Shown here: positions 57,707-64,000 of the stretch, in pieces
How positions within the stretch are numbered: the stretch's first letter is position 1
How the letters are laid out: each line of letters opens with the position of its first letter
Origin: Luteolibacter flavescens
GTDB lineage: Bacteria; Verrucomicrobiota; Verrucomicrobiia; Verrucomicrobiales; Akkermansiaceae
DNA length: 64,000 nt
Assembly: GCF_025950085.1 (NCBI RefSeq)
Contig: NZ_JAPDDS010000006.1
Location: forward strand, 305,749 to 369,748
Reading direction: 5' to 3'
Program-made: the position numbers and the translations under genes
The notes under the pieces: model-generated
What the model saw: only the letters and a program-made list of their open reading frames with translations
What the model was told of the DNA's origin: nothing
Database searches by the model: none

Positions 57707-60274
57707 TCACTCCTCGTCCCAGACGAAGTGCTCCAGCTTCAGTGCCTTCGCCCGCTCGGCAGCGGCCGGGGCACCGGGGCTGGCGAGCTTCTTGTGCATC
57801 TCCGCCACGCCGATGGCGGCTTCCCAGCGTTGCGCGCTTTCGAGCAGTGTGAGCGCGCGAACGCCGCAGCGGTCCACCCAGCGCCAATCGGACGGGGCTT
57901 GGCGAGTGGCGGCTTCCAGCACGGAGAAATACACGTCGAGTGCCTCTGCCTCGCGCTTCTTGGTCGGCAGCTTCGGATCGGGCAGTTGCTCCAGCACGCG
58001 GCCGCGCAGGTACTCGATCTCCGGGCGATCCATCGAGTCCGCGGACAAGTCGGCCAGCAGGGTCTCGTAGATCCTCAGCGCCTGCGCCAGCGGCGCGGGA
58101 TCGGTGCCCGCGCTGTTGTAGAGCGCGTCTCCCAGTTCCAGGCCCACGCGGAGCCGCAGGGGATGATCCTTCCGCATCTCCTCGAACCACGGGAGCAGTT
58201 CCTTTGCGGCATCGGCGGGGCCGAGCGCACGGGCTTTCATCAGCCTGGCCGTGTCGGCGAGGGCTCCCTTGTTCCCGATCACCTTGTCGAAAAGCACCAG
58301 GCTCTCCCGCTTGGCTTCCGGCGTGGTGACCAGTGCGGACGAGCGTGCGGCCAGCAGCAGGGCTGCCTCCGCCTGTGGTGCCGCGGGTGCATCCGCGGCC
58401 AGCTTGGCGAGTTCCAGCCGTGCGTCATTGAAGTCGCCGTTCTCGTAGTAGGCATTTCCCAGCTCGAAGCGGAATTCATCCTTCCGCGGATCATCGGGAA
58501 AGCTGGCGAGGAAATCCTTCGCGAGAGCGACGGCATCCGCCCAGCGGTTCTCCCGTCCGGCGATCTGGATGCGCGCCATGGCCAGCGCGGCGGGCGGCAG
58601 CTCTCCCGCCTGCTCAGGCGACAGGCTGTCGAGCTGCGCAATGGCGAATGCGGTGTCCGGCGGCGTGCCTTCCAGCGCGGCCAATGCCGCTGCCAGCCGG
58701 GCCTCCGGCAGGCGCGGGTGATCCGGGTGGGCAAGGATGAAGCGGTCCAGCGAGGCGAGAGCCGTGGAGTCGCGCTGCGAGGCGAGGAAGAGCGATTGCT
58801 CCAGCTCCAGCTCCGTCTTCACGCTGCGCGGAGCCTTCGGATCAGCGGCGATTTTTTGGAAAGCGGGCAAGTCCCCCGCGGCCAGCCGCGAGATCGCGCC
58901 ATTGATGGTGGCACCGCGCCGGGCGTCTCCGTCCAGCAGGTCCGCCGCCTTTGCGGATTCGCTGGCGGCCAGCGCGTGGTCACCTGCGGCGAAGGCGCTG
59001 GCAGCCGCGGAGATCGAGGCTTCGGCCCGCAGGACGGGTGCGCTATTGCTGCCGTCGAGCGCGCTCAGGGCGGCGGCGGCCTGCTCGTTCCGCCCGTCGG
59101 CCAGGTCCCAGCGGGCATTCTCCAGCAGGGCGCGCTCGGCCAGCGGGTGCTCCGGATAGTCGAGCCGCAGACGGGTCAGGAGGCGTCGTGCCTGGTCCTT
59201 CGAAGGTGTGGATCCCTCGCGTCGAAGGCCGAGCGCGAGGTAGTAGAGCGCCTGGGTGGCCAGTTCGTCCTCCGCCACCGGGGCGGCGGGCCACACGCCC
59301 GTGCTGCCATTGCCCGCATTGATCACCGCGGGCACCTTGATGACCGGCGGCGGACACCACTCGCGCAGGCGCGTGAGAATCACATCATCCGCGTCCGGGG
59401 TCTCCGGGAGGCAATCGAGCAGGGCGGGGAAGGCCATGCCGATCTTCGGCGAATCACGCTCGTCCTCGATGAAGGCGATCAGCCCGTCGGTCGCGGCCTC
59501 GCGGTTCCCTCCGGCGAGCTGGGCGCGGGCCAGGCCCACGGCGGCCTCGGTCCGGTAGATCTTGAAGGCCGGGTCATCGCCCGCCTTCGCCATGAGCGCG
59601 GAGAAGATCCCGGTAGCGGCGACGTGCTCGCCTTTTTCCAGTTGGGCGCGGGCGCGAAGCAGTTCCGCACGGGCGCTCTGTCGCGGGGACATGCGGGCAT
59701 TCAGCGGCGGGATGGCGGTCAGCGCCTCCTCGGCACGCCCGCGGGAAAGCAGGATGTCCGCGCTTTCCAGCCGGGCGCGCAAGGCGGTGGCTGCGTCGCG
59801 GTCCTTCGCCAGCACGGCCAGCGCATCGAGGGCGGCATTCTGGTTTCCCAGCGCCTGCAGCAGTGCCGCTCGGGTGAAAAGCGCCTCGCGAAAATGCGGA
59901 GCTGTCGGGGCGATGGCGTCACCGTCCAGCAGTGTCAGCGCCTCCATCAGCCGGCCATCGGCCGCCAGCGCTTGGCCTTTCCAGAAGGGAATCTCGGCAT
60001 GGCCTTCCAAAGCCGGATCCTCTAGGATGGACATTGCTTCACCCGCTTCGCCGGCGCGGATGCGGGTCTCCGCCAGTCTCAGCAGGATGGTCTGGCGTCC
60101 GGCGGCATCCAGATCCGGCGTCTCCAGCGCGGTCTGGAAGCGGGTGGCGGCCACCTCCCACAGCCGGGCTGAGAGCGCGTCCAGACCTTCCTTGTAGGCA
60201 GGGATCGATGCGGGCTTCGGGGCCGCGGAAAGCATCGTCACCAGTGGCAGGACGAGCAGGGTGCGGCGGAACAT
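57707..60274 (-). CDS. Large exported TPR-repeat protein
   Basis: 855 residues with a signal peptide (MFRRTLLVLPLVTMLSAAPK). The chain is built of helical repeats of the TPR kind (ATRFQTALETPDLDAAGRQTILLRLAETRIRAG; KDEFRFELGNAYYENGDFNDARLELAKLAADAP). Probably a periplasmic scaffold. It lies 54 bases downstream of the NtrC-type regulator gene on the same strand and may be co-transcribed with it. Confidence 0.75.
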   Translation of the reverse strand: MFRRTLLVLPLVTMLSAAPKPASIPAYKEGLDALSARLWEVAATRFQTALETPDLDAAGRQTILLRLAETRIRAGEAGEAMSILEDPALEGHAEIPFWKGQALAADGRLMEALTLLDGDAIAPTAPHFREALFTRAALLQALGNQNAALDALAVLAKDRDAATALRARLESADILLSRGRAEEALTAIPPLNARMSPRQSARAELLRARAQLEKGEHVAATGIFSALMAKAGDDPAFKIYRTEAAVGLARAQLAGGNREAATDGLIAFIEDERDSPKIGMAFPALLDCLPETPDADDVILTRLREWCPPPVIKVPAVINAGNGSTGVWPAAPVAEDELATQALYYLALGLRREGSTPSKDQARRLLTRLRLDYPEHPLAERALLENARWDLADGRNEQAAAALSALDGSNSAPVLRAEASISAAASAFAAGDHALAASESAKAADLLDGDARRGATINGAISRLAAGDLPAFQKIAADPKAPRSVKTELELEQSLFLASQRDSTALASLDRFILAHPDHPRLPEARLAAALAALEGTPPDTAFAIAQLDSLSPEQAGELPPAALAMARIQIAGRENRWADAVALAKDFLASFPDDPRKDEFRFELGNAYYENGDFNDARLELAKLAADAPAAPQAEAALLLAARSSALVTTPEAKRESLVLFDKVIGNKGALADTARLMKARALGPADAAKELLPWFEEMRKDHPLRLRVGLELGDALYNSAGTDPAPLAQALRIYETLLADLSADSMDRPEIEYLRGRVLEQLPDPKLPTKKREAEALDVYFSVLEAATRQAPSDWRWVDRCGVRALTLLESAQRWEAAIGVAEMHKKLASPGAPAAAERAKALKLEHFVWDEE

Positions 60275-60328
60275 GCGGGGACCGTAGCGTGCGGCTGTAC
60301 CGATGGCCAGCGGTGAGTGGACCCGGAG

Positions 60329-61741
60329 TCAGCGGCTGGACGACTCCAGCGAGCTGATGTGGTTTTCCGCCAGCAGCTTCCGCAGCTCGGGGGCATCCAG
60401 TCCCAGCATGGCGGCTGCCTGCTTGATGTCCCCGGATTGCCGCTCCAGCGCGCGCGTGGCCAGGCCGGTGGCGAGCCAGTGCACGGCGTTTTCCCCGGCA
60501 GGCACGGCATCCAGCAGGCGGTCGAGCGATTGCTTCAGCGGGCCTTTTTCCTCGCCCGGTGCCGCTGCCAGCGGGATATCCGCGGGCAGGAGGACGGTGG
60601 AGGAAGCCAGCGCGCACGCACGGGCGATGGTGTTTTCCAGCTCGCGGACATTGCCCGGCCAGCGGTGGGCCTGCAGCGCGGCGATCGCTTCCGCCGAGAG
60701 ACGGATGCGTGCCATGCCATTCTTCCGCGTGATGCGCTGGAGGAAGAACTCGGCCAGCAGCGGGATGTCCTCCGCGCGCTCGCGCAGCGGCGGCAGGCGG
60801 ACTTCCACCACATTCAGCCGGTAGTAGAGATCCTCGCGGAAGCGACCGGCGGCCACCTCGGCGGAGAGGGTCTTGTTCGTCGCTGTCACGATGCGGACAT
60901 CGCCGCTCAGCGTCTCATTCGACCCCACGCGGGAGAAGGTTCCATCCTGCAGCACGCGCAGCAGCTTCACCTGCACGGACAGTGGCATGTCGCCGATCTC
61001 GTCGAGGAAGAGCGTGCCGCAATCGGCCTGCTCGAAGCGGCCCGCGCGGCGAGCGATCGCCCCGGTGAAGGAGCCCTTCTCATGGCCGAAAAGCTCGCTC
61101 TCCAGGAGATTTTCCGGGATCGCGCCGCAATTGATGGCGATCAATTCCTGCTGGCGGCGCGGCGAGTATTCGTGGATGGCCTTGGCCACCAGTTCCTTGC
61201 CGGTGCCACTCTCTCCGGTGACCAAGACAGGCGCATCCGAGCGCGCGACGCGGCCCACGATTTTGAAAACATCCTGAAGGGCGCGCGAAACGCCGATGAT
61301 CTTCACCCGGCCATCCAGCGCCGGCATGTCAGCGGCGGGCTGCTCAGCGGAGCGGCGGTCCTCCACGATCTGGAGCGCGCTCTCGATCACCGGCCGCAGC
61401 TCGAAGGGAAGCGACTCCTTCCGCATCACATCGTGAGCACCGCGCTGGGTCGCCTCAATCACCTGCCCGGTGCTGGGGAAGCCTGCGGTCAGCACCACCA
61501 GCGTATTAGGGGAACTCTGGCGGACCCGGGAAAGCAGCTCTAGGCCGTCGTAGGGCTGGAGCTGGATGTCCGCGATCACCACGTCCACCGTGGTCTTCTC
61601 CACCACCTTCACGGCATTGTCCGCATTGTCGCAGCGCAGGATGCGCAGGTCGTTCGCGGTCAAATGCTTCGTGGCCCACTCCAAGAAGTCGTGGTCCTGA
61701 TCGACAAGTAGGATCGTTTTTTCCGGTGACGACTCGGACAT
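60329..61741 (-). CDS. NtrC-type sigma-54-dependent response regulator
   Basis: 470 residues. Receiver domain with acidic pair (DQDH, residues 14-17), phosphoacceptor D58 in VVIADIQLQ, and a Lys in MRKES. AAA+ domain with Walker A GESGTGKE, ELFGHEKGSFTGA (GSFTGA loop) and LFLDEIGDMP. The C-terminal Fis-type HTH is SGDIKQAAAMLGLDAPELRKLL. No sensor kinase is adjacent. With RtcR this is the second sigma-54 activator in the window, which implies that the genome has rpoN. Confidence 0.93.
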   Translation of the reverse strand: MSESSPEKTILLVDQDHDFLEWATKHLTANDLRILRCDNADNAVKVVEKTTVDVVIADIQLQPYDGLELLSRVRQSSPNTLVVLTAGFPSTGQVIEATQRGAHDVMRKESLPFELRPVIESALQIVEDRRSAEQPAADMPALDGRVKIIGVSRALQDVFKIVGRVARSDAPVLVTGESGTGKELVAKAIHEYSPRRQQELIAINCGAIPENLLESELFGHEKGSFTGAIARRAGRFEQADCGTLFLDEIGDMPLSVQVKLLRVLQDGTFSRVGSNETLSGDVRIVTATNKTLSAEVAAGRFREDLYYRLNVVEVRLPPLRERAEDIPLLAEFFLQRITRKNGMARIRLSAEAIAALQAHRWPGNVRELENTIARACALASSTVLLPADIPLAAAPGEEKGPLKQSLDRLLDAVPAGENAVHWLATGLATRALERQSGDIKQAAAMLGLDAPELRKLLAENHISSLESSSR

Positions 61742-62003
61742 GGGCTAGAACGAAAGTGTGCCCGGCCCGGCGGGGAGCGCAAGCAACGGGTGAGTCACGC
61801 ACGCTTGTTCGGGAGAAAACGCCATCTCGCCCGAAGCGAACACCGGCCGCGAAAAGGGGTTGCGTAAAAATACTTGCGGGAAGTGCCTCTGCGGGAGCGA
61901 GTTCTGGTGAAAATCGGACAAAATTTCTAACATTTGCCCTTGATTGTAAAATAATCTTTATGAACCGGGGGTGATTTGAGATGCGCGGCTCGCTGTCTCA
62001 CAA

Positions 62004-62582
62004 ATGAAAGTCATCTCCTATCACACACTTACGACTGCGGCCGCGGCGCTCCTCCTCGCCTCATGCGGACCGAAGCTCGACTCCACCACGGTGCTCATGT
62101 CCACCGTACCGGTCACCAAGAGCGATGGTAGCCTCGCCGGCACCATCCACTCCCAGGTGAATTCCTATCGTCAGTCAAAAGGCCGGGAAGTGCTCCAGCG
62201 TCACGCCGGGCTCGACCGCATGGCCCAGCAGCACTCGGAATTCATGCGTCGGAACCGCGGGAAATTCAGCGGGAAAAACGCGGCGGCAAACATCAGCCAC
62301 TACGGCTTCGAGGAGCGTGCGTTGAATGCGCAGCGCACCATGAAGATGAGCAATGTGGCGGAAAACATCGCCACCTGCAGCGGCAGTCATTCGAGTGCCG
62401 CAAATACCCTGGTCGGTGCCTGGAAGAATTCCTCCAGCCACGACAAGAACATGCGCGGCAAATGGAGCACCACGGGTATCGGCGTCGTGGTCGACAAGGA
62501 CGGCACCGTCTTTGCCACCCAGCTTTTTGCCACGGAGAGCCATTCTCATATGGCCTTGACCGACCGCATGCGCCAGTTCTGA
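62004..62582 (+). CDS. CAP/SCP-domain lipoprotein
   Basis: 192 residues. Lipobox LLLASCGPK (Cys20). The CAP/SCP (PR-1-like) fold is evident from INSYRQSKGREVLQRHAGLDRMAQQHSEFM-like sequence, NVAENIATCSG and the C-terminal KWSTTGIGVVVDKDGTVFATQLF. Extracellular CAP proteins bind lipids or act on the cell wall; the precise role is unknown. The gene has an AT-rich 262-base upstream region. Confidence 0.85.
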   Translation: MKVISYHTLTTAAAALLLASCGPKLDSTTVLMSTVPVTKSDGSLAGTIHSQVNSYRQSKGREVLQRHAGLDRMAQQHSEFMRRNRGKFSGKNAAANISHYGFEERALNAQRTMKMSNVAENIATCSGSHSSAANTLVGAWKNSSSHDKNMRGKWSTTGIGVVVDKDGTVFATQLFATESHSHMALTDRMRQF

Positions 62583-62586
62583 GCGC

Positions 62587-63210
62587 ATGCCAGATACCAC
62601 CCTCGAATCCGCCCTCCGCGCCCGTGGCCTGATGATGGTCGCGGGTGTGGATGAGGCGGGAAGGGGCCCGCTCGCCGGACCGGTGTCCGCCGCGGCGGTG
62701 ATCCTGCCGCCCCGGTGGCGATGCAAGGGGGTGGATGACTCGAAGAAGCTCACGCCGGCGAAGCGCGAGCAGCTTTATGAAAAGGTAACCACCGATAGCC
62801 GGGTCATCTGGGCGGTGGCTTTCGCCGAGGTCGAGGAGATCGACCGCATCAATATCCTGCGCGCCACCCACGCCGCCATGGCCCGCGCGGTCGAAGCTCT
62901 CTCCTGTGCCGTGGACCATTGCCTCATCGACGGCCTGCCGGTGCCCTCATTCCCCTGGCCGCACGATGGCGTGGTGAAGGGCGACGGCAAATCGCTCTCC
63001 ATCGCCGCAGCGAGCGTCATTGCCAAGGTCTCGCGCGACCGTCTGATGCTGGAGATGTCGCGAGAGTTCCCGGAATACGGCTTTGAGAGGCACATGGGAT
63101 ATGGCACAAAGCAGCACCTCGCCGCGTTAGAACGCCATGGGCCTTGCCGCCATCATCGCCGCTCGTTTCAGCCCGTCGCTCAATTGTCGCTGCCGTTTGG
63201 CCCGGCGTGA
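62587..63210 (+). CDS. rnhB: Ribonuclease HII
   Basis: 207 residues. Catalytic acids D22 and E23 in VAGVDEAGRGPLAGP, Asp in the VDHCLIDGLP segment, and GDGKSLSIAAASVIAKVSRDR. It removes RNA from RNA/DNA hybrids, including single ribonucleotides. It starts four bases after the preceding stop. Confidence 0.96.
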   Translation: MPDTTLESALRARGLMMVAGVDEAGRGPLAGPVSAAAVILPPRWRCKGVDDSKKLTPAKREQLYEKVTTDSRVIWAVAFAEVEEIDRINILRATHAAMARAVEALSCAVDHCLIDGLPVPSFPWPHDGVVKGDGKSLSIAAASVIAKVSRDRLMLEMSREFPEYGFERHMGYGTKQHLAALERHGPCRHHRRSFQPVAQLSLPFGPA

Positions 63211-63577
63211 CGGCACGGCCATCGGCTCCGCCGCCATCGGAGTCATGGGTGAGCGTATCGCCCGGGCATGGCTCACGGCCAGCGGGGCGAAGGTCCTCTA
63301 CCGGAACTTCCGCGCGCCCCGTGGCGGCGAAGTGGACATCGTCGCCCGGCACGGGAAGTTGCTGCTCTTCACCGAGGTGAAGACCCGCCGCGCCGGTGGC
63401 ATGGGCCGTCCGCTTGATGCCGTGGACCGGGAAAAGCAGAAGCTCATCGAGCGCGGCGCGAACGAATGGCTGCGTCTGCTGGGCACCCGCGAGATCCCAT
63501 GGCGCTTCGACGTCATCGAGGTCATCCTCACCGAAGGCGAGAAGCCCATGGTCCGCCGCGTCGAGAACGCCTTCTGA
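63137..63577 (+). CDS. yraN: YraN-family (UPF0102) endonuclease-like protein
   Basis: 146 residues if it starts at 63137, overlapping rnhB by 74 bases in another frame; an ATG at 63245 gives 110 residues but cuts off the start of the domain. The nuclease-like core GERIARAWLTASGAKVLYRN, GEVDIVARHGKLLLFTEVKTR (E-x-K) and the tail are typical. rnhB-yraN is a common gene pair. Confidence 0.87.
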   Translation: MGLAAIIAARFSPSLNCRCRLARRDGTAIGSAAIGVMGERIARAWLTASGAKVLYRNFRAPRGGEVDIVARHGKLLLFTEVKTRRAGGMGRPLDAVDREKQKLIERGANEWLRLLGTREIPWRFDVIEVILTEGEKPMVRRVENAF

Positions 63578-64000
63578 AATGGTCGGGCTGATGCGGCCCG
63601 CACAAGGGTGGTTCGCAAGCATAGTGGTCCGCATCGCTCCGCGTGCGGTTCACCGGTCCAGGAAGCAACCGGTGAAGCCCTCTCTATATAAGAGCGTAGG
63701 GCGGCGCCTCCCTCAGCGCCGCACCCCGCCGCAAATCGGCACCGCAGGCCTCTATATAGAAGGTAGAAGGGGATCCCGACCCTCCAGTGGGCCGAAAAGG
63801 CCCCTCAAAGCGGTCTTTCCGTGGTGCTGATGCTGCCGGTTTGCCCCTGAATCCGCCCCAATTCATCCTCCGTGGCGGAATGGTCGCGAAAAACTTCGCG
63901 GTCGATTTTGTTGAAAAACAACAGCTTAGCTCGGGATCGGGAAGAATCTTCAAAAAACCGTCACGAAAGATGTTGACCCACGGGGGTCGGGCGGTCTAGG
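63578..64000. other. Noncoding right end, 423 bases
   Basis: No credible gene is present. Two similar motifs, CTCTATATAAG at about 63682 and CTCTATATAGAAG at about 63752, flank a GC-rich stretch. Further right an AT-rich zone (TTTTGTTGAAAAACAACAG near 63908, then TTCAAAAAACCGTCACGAAAG) precedes TTGACC at 63973-63978 and TCTAGG at the end. The last part could be a strong promoter for an operon beyond the window. Confidence 0.35.

Overview
The window is GC-rich, dense bacterial chromosome and most resembles a member of the Verrucomicrobiota (Verrucomicrobiales, Luteolibacter-like). This is inferred from gene content: a PEP-CTERM protein, a Tat-exported GH109-type oxidoreductase, a DUF5069 protein, large secreted HEAT/TPR proteins, a MoxR/DUF58/VWA operon, and many short REP-like palindromes. 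No rRNA, canonical tRNA, phage, insertion sequence or CRISPR was seen.

The most interesting region is 1474-10884, an expanded RNA-repair locus. rtcR (+ strand, CARF sensor fused to a sigma-54 activator) is divergent from a minus-strand operon with a near-consensus sigma-54 promoter at 9113-9129. That operon reads: rsr (Ro60/TROVE ring protein), a tandem array of nine bacterial Y RNAs (6179-7487), a CPCC/DUF6714 protein, a degenerate tenth Y RNA, a second CPCC/DUF6714 paralogue, a small membrane protein, rtcB (RNA ligase) and rtcA (RNA 3'-phosphate cyclase). The Y RNAs share a Ro-binding-type stem (5' GCGAAUGC-like strand, ACUACA, 3' CUUGUCG-like strand). They fall into two main types. Three copies (7131-7487) are about 82 nt with a plain apical loop, and one (6837-6928) has two small apical hairpins. 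Four of about 120-126 nt carry a tRNA mimic in permuted order (T-arm, closed acceptor hairpin, D-arm), and one 99-nt copy has kept only part of it. The RNA copy number, the mixture of forms, the REP hairpins between units and the CPCC genes set this apart from the two-Y-RNA rsr-yrlA-yrlB-rtcBA layout known from Salmonella. Downstream lie a HAD phosphatase and a partial ribosome hibernation factor gene.

Region 10996-28448 (all minus) is a cell-envelope block: MoxR ATPase, DUF58, BatA-like and VWA membrane proteins, a DUF4175-like coiled-coil protein, DUF4159, an inserted dual-specificity phosphatase, and a very large HEAT-repeat/thioredoxin/CcdA fusion. 28576-39793 is mixed housekeeping: GH109-type enzyme, DUF5069, a ParE-type toxin-antitoxin pair, an aminopeptidase lipoprotein, a GntR regulator divergent from gluconokinase, a CcoI-type copper ATPase overlapping a PocR-AraC regulator, small lipoproteins and a MYG1-family protein. 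39897-42591 holds ruvB, a Fur-family regulator and a Xer recombinase. 44718-49684 is a lipid-oriented run: PAC2 protein, FabG-like reductase, acyl carrier protein, LPG-synthase-type flippase, patatin and lipA. 51028-63577 carries two PilT-like ATPases, a LolA-like carrier, an MFS transporter, TM2 and DUF4190 proteins, an NtrC-type regulator with a TPR protein, a CAP-domain lipoprotein, rnhB and yraN. The last 420 bases are noncoding and may lead into an operon beyond the window.

All RNA structures were paired by eye. No folding, covariance or database search was run.
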